9,495 bases of DNA from JAYEJW01 sp034716535 (GTDB lineage Bacteria > Pseudomonadota > Gammaproteobacteria > Chromatiales > Chromatiaceae). The translations under genes were made by a program, and so were the position numbers. The notes below the pieces were generated by a model that made no database searches, had not been told where the DNA came from, and was given only the letters and a program-made list of their open reading frames with translations. Every line of letters starts with the position of its first letter. The first letter of the stretch is position 1. Positions 1 through 5,771 of this stretch are shown in pieces. The DNA lies in the NCBI GenBank assembly GCA_034716535.1, contig JAYEJW010000392.1, forward strand, positions 1 through 9,495, written 5' to 3'.

Positions 1-125
1 TTGGCAAGCTCGGTGACCAGCTTGATGCGCTGCGCCTCGCCGCCCGAGAGGGTGGGGCTCTGCTGGCCCAGGGTCAGGTAGCCCAGACCGACGTCTCCGA
101 GCAGCTTCAGGGCGTGATGCACGGC
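1..125 (-). pseudogene. 5'-truncated UvrA-family fragment (second ATPase domain)
   Basis: The minus strand from about 125 to the window edge encodes a peptide that includes LLGDVGLGYLTLGQ followed by TLSGGEAQRIKLVTELA. This is the stretch leading into, and containing, the ABC signature (LSGGE) of the C-terminal nucleotide-binding domain of UvrA-type excinuclease proteins, which recognise DNA lesions. The usual several hundred upstream residues are absent. Upstream of about 125 the reading frame stays open, but the residues no longer resemble UvrA (for example APVSLRFLSA), and an Xre gene starts within 60 bp. An in-frame ATG at 170-168 has no convincing ribosome binding site. The break coincides with two tandem copies of an 11-bp unit. 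I read this as the 3' remnant of a uvrA-like gene cut by a rearrangement; the rest of the gene lies outside the window. The LVTEL wording resembles the longer UvrA paralogues more than the canonical housekeeping UvrA, but this is from memory and not certain. Confidence 0.7.
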
Positions 126-147
126 GGAGAGAAACCGGAGAGAAACC
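126..147. repeat. Perfect 11-bp tandem duplication at the uvrA breakpoint
   Basis: The unit GGAGAGAAACC occurs twice back to back (126-136 and 137-147). It sits exactly where similarity to UvrA stops. Such a short tandem copy is compatible with slippage or a junction formed during rearrangement; no transposase or longer terminal repeats are visible beside it. Confidence 0.75.
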
Positions 148-177
148 GGGGCCAGACCACTAAACCTCATCGCGATA

Positions 178-507
178 TCAGCCGGCGGTGCGCAGGTCTT
201 CCGCGACATCACGGAGGGCCTTAGGGTTGCGCCGAGCGATGGCGAGCAGGGTCCGTGCGGCGCCGCTGGGTTGCTTGCGCCCCTGTTCCCAACCCTGCAG
301 GGTGCGAACCGAGACGCCAAGCAGCTCCGCGAACTGCACCTGGGACAGCCCGGTCTCCTGTCTCGCGGCCAGCGCCGGAGGCCAGACCGCGCGTCCCTTA
401 CCTGCCTTCATTTCGTCGATGGCCTGGAGCAGGTCGGCTGCCAGATCGCGCTCAGCCTCATAGGCATCTAGTTGCGCGTCGGTCAGAGGCTCAGTCTTCG
501 AGTGCAC
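178..507 (-). CDS. Xre-family helix-turn-helix regulator, antitoxin-like
   Basis: This 109-residue protein has an acidic, alanine-rich N-terminal helix (roughly residues 10-35, containing AYEAERDLAADLLQAIDEMK) and a C-terminal Xre/Cro-type DNA-binding domain at about residues 48-100. The recognition region reads LSQVQFAELLGVSVRTLQGW, followed by EQGRKQPSGAARTLLAIA, the classic HTH_3 pattern. Such small proteins are typically the antitoxin and autorepressor of type II toxin-antitoxin pairs (HigA-like) or stand-alone regulators. The start is a GTG at 507-505, supported by AAGGAG eight bases upstream. No complete toxin gene lies on either side: upstream is only a 27-codon open frame overlapping this gene by 17 bp, downstream the uvrA remnant. 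It may therefore be an orphan antitoxin, or a regulator with no toxin. The DNA-binding fold is confident; the toxin-antitoxin role is inferred. Confidence 0.85.
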   Translation of the reverse strand: MHSKTEPLTDAQLDAYEAERDLAADLLQAIDEMKAGKGRAVWPPALAARQETGLSQVQFAELLGVSVRTLQGWEQGRKQPSGAARTLLAIARRNPKALRDVAEDLRTAG

Positions 508-574
508 GGCGAATCTCCTTGAGTTTCAGGCCATTGAGGTTGACGGTCAGGGCCAAACACCGACAATCCCCCAT
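491..574 (-). other. Short open frame overlapping the Xre start, possible gene remnant
   Basis: A 27-codon frame starts at ATG 574-572, has a C-terminal part reading LTVNLNGLKLKEIRRALED, and stops at 493-491, inside the Xre gene. The overlap of 17 bp and the position directly upstream are what would be expected of a toxin translationally coupled to an antitoxin, but the frame is far too short for a toxin. An in-frame stop lies only some 15 codons before the ATG, so no longer version exists. I do not recognise the sequence. It may be the C-terminal scrap of a lost gene, a leader peptide coupled to the Xre gene, or chance. Confidence 0.25.
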
Positions 575-617
575 CCTGGTGCCGGCCTCACCCGCAGACA
601 GGCGTCCAGTCCCTCAG

Positions 618-642
618 GGCCCTCTCCTGCCGGGAGATGGCC
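618..642. repeat. Imperfect hairpin resembling the repeat in ctaB
   Basis: The arms GGCCCTCTCC (618-627) and GGGAGATGGCC (632-642) pair over nine bases with one mismatch around a short TGCC-type loop. The core, CCCTCTCC then CCGGGAGA, resembles the palindrome at 5709-5741, suggesting a degenerate member of the same dispersed palindromic family. It lies in the spacer between the DUF2189 gene and the Xre gene (508-675), where I see no other gene. Confidence 0.4.
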
Positions 643-648
643 ATCCCT

Positions 649-673
649 TTTCCGGCGCAAGAGGTCCCGGAAA
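649..673 (-). terminator. Possible hairpin just downstream of the DUF2189 gene
   Basis: The arms TTTCCGG (649-655) and CCGGAAA (667-673) form a seven-base-pair stem with an 11-base loop, two bases after the stop codon of the DUF2189 gene. No T-tract follows on the minus strand, so it is not a good intrinsic terminator. It may be a 3' stabilising structure or part of a compound element with the hairpin at 618-642. Confidence 0.3.
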
Positions 674-675
674 CC

Positions 676-1461
676 TCAGTCCCGTGGCACCAGGTCCCGA
701 TAGGCGTGCCAGGTGGCGTGACCAACCAGCGGCATGGCCACGATCAGTCCGAGATAAAAGGTCACGATCCCGATTCCCACGAACATGACGATCAGGGAGG
801 CCCACAAGGTCATCGCCTGCCAGTTGATGCGAACGGCCCGCAAACTGGTCTGAATGGCCGTGAGCACGTCGACCTGACGATCCATGAGCATGGGCACCGT
901 GATCGCGCTGATGCTGAATGTGAATCCGGCGATCAGTGCGCCCGCGACAATACCAGCGAACAGGAAGAGCGGGCTCTCGCCGGACAGAAATACGACGGGG
1001 ATGAAGTTCTCCCAGGTGGGCACCGGCTGATCATAGAGCAGGGCGAACACCAGAAGGGCGGTCAGCATCCAGGCGAGCAGGACCATCACCAGCACGACCG
1101 CCATGGCGGAAAGGTGTACCTCATTGCGCTTCCAGGCCGTCAGCGCGTTGCAGAACCGGACCTCCTCCCCCTTCTCCAGGGCGTCGCTGATCTGGTACAG
1201 CCCGATACCGAGCAGGGGCGCGACCAGGAAGAAGCCTGCCGCCAACGGAGGGATGACGAAGAACATGTTCTCTGCCACGAGCCCGAGGGTCAGGAGATAG
1301 CTGACGATTACGAACACGGCGCCGTAGGCGAGGCTGAATCCGGGCGCACGGGTCAGGTCTTGCCACCCCTTGGCCAGCCATTCCCAGGGGTAATCCAGGG
1401 TGATCTCGTTGACCTTGGGCATCGGGTGATCCTGATGGGCGGTTGCGGCTGCATGGGCCAT
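676..1461 (-). CDS. DUF2189-type integral membrane protein
   Basis: The 261-residue protein begins with a soluble stretch of about 40 residues holding YPWEWLAKGWQDLTRAPGFS, typical of DUF2189 membrane proteins. About five or six hydrophobic segments follow (roughly 43-62, 66-90, 116-143, 163-190 and 214-245, some long enough to be hairpins). The function of the family is not known to me; it has no recognisable catalytic motif. The start at ATG 1461-1459 is chosen because AAAGGAG precedes it by eight bases; an open frame continues upstream to 1554 but lies inside sco1. The gene begins 28 bp after the sco1 stop on the same strand and is probably the last gene of the ctaA-sco1 operon. That location suggests a role near oxidase assembly or the respiratory membrane, by association only. 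Confidence 0.8.
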   Translation of the reverse strand: MAHAAATAHQDHPMPKVNEITLDYPWEWLAKGWQDLTRAPGFSLAYGAVFVIVSYLLTLGLVAENMFFVIPPLAAGFFLVAPLLGIGLYQISDALEKGEEVRFCNALTAWKRNEVHLSAMAVVLVMVLLAWMLTALLVFALLYDQPVPTWENFIPVVFLSGESPLFLFAGIVAGALIAGFTFSISAITVPMLMDRQVDVLTAIQTSLRAVRINWQAMTLWASLIVMFVGIGIVTFYLGLIVAMPLVGHATWHAYRDLVPRD

Positions 1462-1489
1462 GATGGCTGCTCCTTTGATTAAATCTTGA

Positions 1490-2167
1490 TTAGGGATCGT
1501 GGTCGAAATCGGCGGTGATGGCCGCGAAATCCTCGGCCATTGCTTTCGGGTCATGGGGCGTGCTGAAGATGGCGGCCAGTCGGGACTGGGGATCGATCAG
1601 CAGGATGCTGGCCGAGTGATCCACGAGGTAGCCCATGGCGCTGTCCTGGTTATCAACGCGCGCATAGAGTATGCCGAGCTGGCTGGTCAGCGCGCGCAGG
1701 GCGTCGTGTTCTCCGGTCGCCCCGAGGAAGCTGGGATTGAAGTAGCGTACGTACTGGGAGAGCCTCTCCGGCGGGTCCCGCTCCGGGTCCACCGACACGA
1801 ACAGGAAGTCCGCGGGCGGCTCGGCCGTGTCGGCCCGGAGCAGCCCATCCAACGCATTGAAGGTGGCCATGATGGTCGGACAGACATCGGGACAGGAAGT
1901 ATACCCGAACGAGACGAAGGTCCACCGCCCGCGGAGATCGTCCAGAGAGAAAGGGCTCCCGTCTTGGTCAGTCAGGGCAAAGGGCTGCAGCGGTTTGGGC
2001 TGCGGCAACAGGGTACCTGCCTTCAAGGCGATCGCCGACGGGTGTCGGCTAGGTTCGTCCGCGAAGAACTCCATGCCGAACCAGATCCCCGCCGCCGCAG
2101 CGAAAATGGCAACAACGACGAGGGCGCGACCTAAAAAACTACCCTGCTGCTGCGGATCCGTGCTCAT
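1490..2167 (-). CDS. sco1: Sco1/SenC copper chaperone for the CuA centre
   Basis: Sco proteins carry copper to, and reduce the cysteines of, the CuA site in subunit II of cytochrome c oxidase; they are anchored in the inner membrane facing the periplasm. This 225-residue protein has an N-terminal anchor at about residues 12-32 and then a thioredoxin-like domain. The copper-binding signature is complete: SFGYTSCPDVCP gives Cys92 and Cys96 of CxxxC, VSVDPERDPPE follows at about 125-134, and His184 lies in YLVDHSASILLIDP. The start at ATG 2167 shares ATGA with the stop of ctaA, indicating translational coupling, with GAGG upstream. The upstream open frame to 3010 is the shadow of ctaA. Length and motifs are normal for the family, so assignment is secure. 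Confidence 0.95.
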   Translation of the reverse strand: MSTDPQQQGSFLGRALVVVAIFAAAAGIWFGMEFFADEPSRHPSAIALKAGTLLPQPKPLQPFALTDQDGSPFSLDDLRGRWTFVSFGYTSCPDVCPTIMATFNALDGLLRADTAEPPADFLFVSVDPERDPPERLSQYVRYFNPSFLGATGEHDALRALTSQLGILYARVDNQDSAMGYLVDHSASILLIDPQSRLAAIFSTPHDPKAMAEDFAAITADFDHDP

Positions 2168-3225
2168 GAGGAAAACCTCGCATTGGGCCCCATGCTCACA
2201 TCGCCAACCCGGGCCGGCGCCGCCGCGGGCCGGCCCAACGCGTGCAACAGGCTCACCAGCGCGAGCAGCAGCAGGGCGGCGCCCCCGTTGTGGGCCACCG
2301 CCAGGGACAGCGGCAGGTGGCCCAACACGTTGGCGATACCAAGGCCGACCTGCAGAACCAGGGCCGCGCCGAGGGCCAGCCCCAGGCGGCGGTGGGTGGG
2401 ATTCCCGGCCCGTCTTACCGTCTCTACGGCCAGCACGGCGAGGTACAGAAAGACGACCAGGGCACCGATGCGGTGAGTCAAGTGGATGGCGGTGCGGGCG
2501 GCGCTGTCGAGCACACCGTACTCGTAGTCCACGCCCAGCCCGCGCCAGAGGACGAAGCCCTCGCGGAAGTCCGTGGGCGGCCACCACAGGCCACCGTAGC
2601 AGGTGGGAAACTCGGTGCAGGCTACGGCCGCATAGTTGGTGCTGGTCCAGCCGCCGAGGAGGATCTGCGCACAGACCAGGACGAGGCCGCCCCAGGTCCA
2701 GGGCCTGAGCCTTTCGAGCGCATCGGAAACGGGGGCGCTGAACAGGCGGCCCTGTCGCAGAGCCAGCCACCAGAGCAGGACGAGGGTCGCCAGCCCTCCG
2801 GCCAGGTGGGCGGTCACGATGGCGGGCTTGACGAGCAGCGTCACGGTCCACATGCCAAGCAGACCCTGGAAGATCACCAGCCCTACCAACAGCGTGGGGA
2901 GTACCACGGGCAGACCGCGGCGGTTGCGGTAGCGCCAGGCGGCGACGGCCAGGAGAACGATCACCAATCCCAGGGTGCTCGCCAGATAGCGGTGGACCAT
3001 CTCCTTCCACGCCTTGGACGCCTCCACCGGGCGCTCGGGATAGGCGGCGTTGGCCTCGGCGATGGCGTCCGCACCGGCGGGCGCGCCCAGGCCACCGTAG
3101 CAGCCGGGCCAGTCCGGACAGCCCAGCCCCGCATCCGAGAGACGCACGTAGGCGCCGAGCATGATGACGGCGAGCGCCAGCAAAGCAGCGAAGGCGGCAA
3201 GGGAGGCAAAGGCGGTTCGCGTCAT
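2164..3225 (-). CDS. ctaA: Heme A synthase (COX15/CtaA)
   Basis: CtaA is the inner-membrane enzyme that oxidises the C8 methyl of heme O to a formyl group, giving heme A for aa3 oxidases. The 353-residue protein shows the two-fold pseudo-symmetric eight-helix layout. Heme-ligand histidines are visible at 78 (EMVHRYLAS), 140 (IVTAHLAGG), 251 (IHLTHRIGA) and 312 (AVAHNGGA). Each half has an extracytoplasmic cysteine pair: Cys36/Cys42 in GLGCPDWPGCYGG and Cys203/Cys209 in ACTEFPTCYGG. YVRLSDAGLGCPDWPGCYGG is a family hallmark. Start ATG 3225-3223 was chosen because it directly precedes the first hydrophobic helix and has AGGGG about 12 bases upstream; an extension to 3303 would run into the divergent gene. 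It overlaps sco1 by four bases. The promoter must lie in the 53-bp divergent gap or inside the neighbouring gene. Confidence 0.95.
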   Translation of the reverse strand: MTRTAFASLAAFAALLALAVIMLGAYVRLSDAGLGCPDWPGCYGGLGAPAGADAIAEANAAYPERPVEASKAWKEMVHRYLASTLGLVIVLLAVAAWRYRNRRGLPVVLPTLLVGLVIFQGLLGMWTVTLLVKPAIVTAHLAGGLATLVLLWWLALRQGRLFSAPVSDALERLRPWTWGGLVLVCAQILLGGWTSTNYAAVACTEFPTCYGGLWWPPTDFREGFVLWRGLGVDYEYGVLDSAARTAIHLTHRIGALVVFLYLAVLAVETVRRAGNPTHRRLGLALGAALVLQVGLGIANVLGHLPLSLAVAHNGGAALLLLALVSLLHALGRPAAAPARVGDVSMGPNARFSS

Positions 3226-3278
3226 GGTGCTGCTGTCCCCTAAAATGGCGCGCTTATGCAGATGACGAGGTGAGCGCG
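3226..3278. promoter_or_regulatory. 53-bp divergent intergenic region
   Basis: This short gap separates the divergent starts of ctaA (minus) and the oxidase-like gene (plus), so at least one promoter is expected here or just inside either gene. A TAAAAT at 3241-3246 could serve as a -10 for the plus-strand gene, but I find no convincing -35. GACGAGG at 3264-3270 is the likely ribosome binding site for ATG 3279. Confidence 0.35.
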
Positions 3279-4652
3279 ATGGCAGCGAACGAGGCAACGA
3301 CAAACCAAGTCGGACAGCTGACGGCCGACCCAGGTCAACGGCGGCTGGCGACGGCCTGGCTGGTGCTCGGCATCACGGCTTTGGCGCTTGCTGGCCTCTT
3401 CGCCATCCTGCTTGTGGTCGCGCGCGCGCCCGGCACCTCCGCCCTGTTCCCCACCCAGGACTTTTTCCGCGTCGCCCTGATCGTGCATGTGGATCAGTCG
3501 GTGCTGATCTGGTTTCTGGCCTTCGCCGGTGTTCTCTGGAGCTTGGCGAACGCTGCGCGGCGACTCTCTTGGATCGCCTTCGCCACGGCAACGGGGGGCT
3601 GTCTGCTCGTGGCGGCGGCGCCCTTCTTCGGTGCCGCCGATCCACTGCTCAACAACTATGTGCCGGTGCTGGACCATCCCCTGTTCCTCGTGGCCCTTGC
3701 CATCTTCGGGCTCGGTGCCCTGCTGCAGGTCATAGCCTATCTTCCGCGGGTCTTCGGCGGCCTGTCCTGGCGCGACCCGCCGGCGGTGGGCATTGCGACG
3801 GCCGCGATCGCGACCCTGATCGCCGGCATCTCGCTGCTCTGGACCTGGAGCGGACTGGCGCCCGCTTGGCAGGGCAAGGCCTATTACGAGTATCTCTTCT
3901 GGGGACCCGGCCACGTGCTTCAGTTCGCCTACACCCAGCTTATGCTTGTAGCCTGGCTGTGGCTCGCCCGCGCGGTCGGACGCCCGATCGGCCTGCCAAA
4001 TCGCTGGCAGTCCGCCATCCTGGTGCTCGGCGTGCTGCCGCTGCTGCTGGTGGTGGTGCTCCATGCCCTGTACGCCCCGGATTCCGCAGAGGCAAGGCTC
4101 GGCTTTACCCGGCTGATGCAATACGGAAATGGCCTCGCGGCGGTCCCCATCGGCCTGCTGCTCACGATCGCCTTGATACGCCGTCGCGGCGCCGCGATGA
4201 CCGAGCCGCTGCGTCCCGAATACCGGGCGCTGGTGGCCTCCCTGGTACTGTTCTTTGCCGGCGGAGCATTGGGGGCTGCGATCGCGGGGGTGAACACCAT
4301 CATCCCCGCCCACTACCACGGCTCCATCGTCGCTGTAACCCTGGCGCTCATGGGGCTCACCTACCAGCTGCTGCCCGAGCTCGGCTTCGGCCGAGCAGTC
4401 GGCCGGATGGCGCGCTGGCAACCGGCCGTCTACGGTGCCGGACAGCTGCTGCACATCGCCGGACTCGCGGCCTCGGGCGCCATGGGCATCCAGCGCAAGA
4501 CCGCTGGCGCCGCCCAGGGCCTGGAGGGCGTCTGGGCCAAGACGTTCATGGGAATCATGGGCCTGGGCGGACTGCTCGCGGTGATCGGGGGCATCCTGTT
4601 CGTGGTCGTTGTCCTGCGCGCCTTCGCGCAAGGCTCGGGTACAGGCCGGTGA
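3279..4652 (+). CDS. Orphan, atypical heme-copper oxidase subunit I homologue (cbb3/NOR-like)
   Basis: The 457-residue protein is almost entirely hydrophobic, about 12 transmembrane helices, and follows the COX1 fold. Counting from ATG 3279, His70 (HVDQSVLIWF) matches the helix II low-spin heme ligand. His212 in WGPGHVLQF matches the helix VI CuB ligand, but without the HPEVY tyrosine of aa3 oxidases. In LHALYAP, His262 and Tyr265 match the second His and the Tyr of the cbb3 motif HHxxY on helix VII, but the first His is Leu261. His345 and His347 in PAHYHGS match helix X, and GLTYQLLP resembles CcoN. It thus looks cbb3- or NOR-related with an incomplete CuB site. No partner subunit adjoins it. 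Whether it is an oxidase, NO reductase, or a heme-handling protein is unknown. ATG 3279 is preferred over GTG 3270 because GAGG lies eight bases before it. It is convergent with ctaB and divergent from ctaA. Confidence 0.8.
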   Translation: MAANEATTNQVGQLTADPGQRRLATAWLVLGITALALAGLFAILLVVARAPGTSALFPTQDFFRVALIVHVDQSVLIWFLAFAGVLWSLANAARRLSWIAFATATGGCLLVAAAPFFGAADPLLNNYVPVLDHPLFLVALAIFGLGALLQVIAYLPRVFGGLSWRDPPAVGIATAAIATLIAGISLLWTWSGLAPAWQGKAYYEYLFWGPGHVLQFAYTQLMLVAWLWLARAVGRPIGLPNRWQSAILVLGVLPLLLVVVLHALYAPDSAEARLGFTRLMQYGNGLAAVPIGLLLTIALIRRRGAAMTEPLRPEYRALVASLVLFFAGGALGAAIAGVNTIIPAHYHGSIVAVTLALMGLTYQLLPELGFGRAVGRMARWQPAVYGAGQLLHIAGLAASGAMGIQRKTAGAAQGLEGVWAKTFMGIMGLGGLLAVIGGILFVVVVLRAFAQGSGTGR

Positions 4653-4661
4653 CCCGAGATG

Positions 4662-4684
4662 TCTCGCGCCGGGCCGGCCCGAGA
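4662..4684. terminator. Weak hairpin between convergent genes
   Basis: TCTCG (4662-4666) and CGAGA (4680-4684) pair, with an additional GCC/GGC inside, ten bases after the stop of the oxidase-like gene. There is no T-tract on either strand, so any terminator function is uncertain. The rest of the 132-bp convergent spacer to the end of ctaB shows nothing else I can name. Confidence 0.3.
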
Positions 4685-4784
4685 CGAAGTGCGAAGCACG
4701 CCCTTTCTCCCCGCACTTCCTACTCCGTACCGCGTGCCTCATCTTCATCCGTGCCTCTGCGCGAGGTTCATCCCTGTCCGCAAA

Positions 4785-5771
4785 TCAGGACACCACTCCC
4801 ATCACCATCCGCAGGTAGTGATCTGCCAACAGGAAGGCGAACAGGGCGGTGAGGTAGAGGATCGAGTAGCCGAAGGTTTTCATCGCGTGGCCGTCGCCCT
4901 CGCTCCGGAGCAGGCGCACGGCGTGGTACAGGAAACCCAACCCCAGCCCCAGCGCACCGGCGAGATAGAGTACGCCGCTCATGTGGACCATGAAGGGCAT
5001 GAGCGAGACCCAAAGCAGCATCAGCGTGTAGATCAGAACCTGGAGCTTCGTGTATGCCACCCCGTGGGTCACCGGCAGCATGGGGACACCGGCACGCGCG
5101 TACTCGTCCTTCCTTTTGATGGCCAAGGCCCAGAAGTGGGGCGGGGTCCAGATGAAGATCAGCAGCACTAGGAGCAGGCCCTCGACGGACACTTCCCCGG
5201 TTACCGAGGTCCACCCCAGCAGCGGCGGCATGGCACCCGCCAGGCCGCCCCAGACGATGTTCTGGGGCGTGGCCCGCTTCAAGTACATGGTGTAGATGAC
5301 CGCATAGCCGATGAAGGCGAAGAAGGTCAGGACGGCGGTGAGCGTATTCACAAAGGCCACCAGCACCAGCATGGACAGGGCCGCCAGGCCGAGCGCGAAC
5401 GCCAGGGCGTGGGGGGCGTCCAGATCGCCGCTCGGCAGGGGGCGTCCCCGGGTGCGGTCCATAACCGCGTCGATGCGCTGGTCGACGACGTGATTCAATG
5501 CCGCCCCGGCGGCGGAGGCCAGTCCGATCCCCAACAGGCCGAACAACAGCGTCTGCACGGGAACCATCCCCGGCGTCGCCAGCAGCATCCCCACCAAGGC
5601 GGTGAAGAGAATCAATGCCACGACCTTGGGCTTGGTCAGGTCGTAATAGCGTCGCCAGGCGACGTCCTGAGCGGTTCCGAGAAAAGCGCGCTGCAGGCGC
5701 ACCTGATCTCCCTCGCCCTCCGGGAGAGGGGTGGGGTGAGGGTCGGACAGGCTGATCTCACTTGTGGCCAT
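4785..5771 (-). CDS. ctaB: Protoheme IX farnesyltransferase (heme O synthase, CtaB/COX10)
   Basis: CtaB is an inner-membrane UbiA-family prenyltransferase that attaches farnesyl from farnesyl diphosphate to heme B, giving heme O, the substrate of CtaA. This 328-residue protein has about nine hydrophobic helices. The first aspartate-rich motif is complete: NHVVDQRIDAVMDRTRGRPL at about residues 93-112. Typical later blocks are YTMYLKRATPQNIVWGG and WTPPHFWALAIKRKDEY. ATG 5771-5769 is chosen because AAAGG lies at suitable distance upstream; an in-frame GTG at 5780 lacks this. It overlaps the Sco-like gene by 14 bp, so the two are probably co-translated. Oddity: residues 11-21, PHPTPLPEGEG, are the in-frame reading of a dispersed palindromic repeat, so the N-terminus before about residue 35 is a recent, probably unstructured addition. 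The enzyme core is unaffected. Confidence 0.95.
   Translation of the reverse strand: MATSEISLSDPHPTPLPEGEGDQVRLQRAFLGTAQDVAWRRYYDLTKPKVVALILFTALVGMLLATPGMVPVQTLLFGLLGIGLASAAGAALNHVVDQRIDAVMDRTRGRPLPSGDLDAPHALAFALGLAALSMLVLVAFVNTLTAVLTFFAFIGYAVIYTMYLKRATPQNIVWGGLAGAMPPLLGWTSVTGEVSVEGLLLVLLIFIWTPPHFWALAIKRKDEYARAGVPMLPVTHGVAYTKLQVLIYTLMLLWVSLMPFMVHMSGVLYLAGALGLGLGFLYHAVRLLRSEGDGHAMKTFGYSILYLTALFAFLLADHYLRMVMGVVS
5709..5741. repeat. Dispersed palindromic repeat inside the ctaB coding region
   Basis: The plus strand holds CTCGCCCTCCGGGAGAGGGG followed by TGGGGTGAGG. This matches a GC-rich palindromic repeat that I recall as common between genes in many proteobacteria, whose usual translation is a PHPNPLPEGEG peptide. 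Here it sits within the first 21 codons of ctaB, in frame, and adds PHPTPLPEGEG to the protein. Confidence 0.7.

Noticed and set aside
637..1482. Long plus-strand open frame opposite the DUF2189 gene
   Set aside because: Its product is rich in Gly, His, Gln and Asp without any domain, typical of the antisense of a high-GC membrane protein gene; the minus strand has a clear ribosome binding site and membrane helices.
1490..3010. A 506-residue version of Sco1 extending far upstream
   Set aside because: The first 280 residues are the out-of-frame reading of ctaA (Arg/Pro/Gly-rich). The ATGA overlap at 2167 marks the real start.
2242..3243. Plus-strand open frame opposite ctaA
   Set aside because: The product is low-complexity Gly/Gln/Glu-rich sequence, mirroring the hydrophobic codons of ctaA; it is a shadow frame.
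3240..4748. Long minus-strand open frame opposite the oxidase-like gene
   Set aside because: It is a hydrophilic Gln/Gly/His/Arg-rich shadow without recognisable domain, whereas the plus strand encodes a clear multi-helix protein with conserved histidines.
4775..4792. Small hairpin TGTCC/GGACA across the ctaB stop codon
   Set aside because: Only five base pairs with an eight-base loop and no T-tract, so it is not distinguishable from chance.
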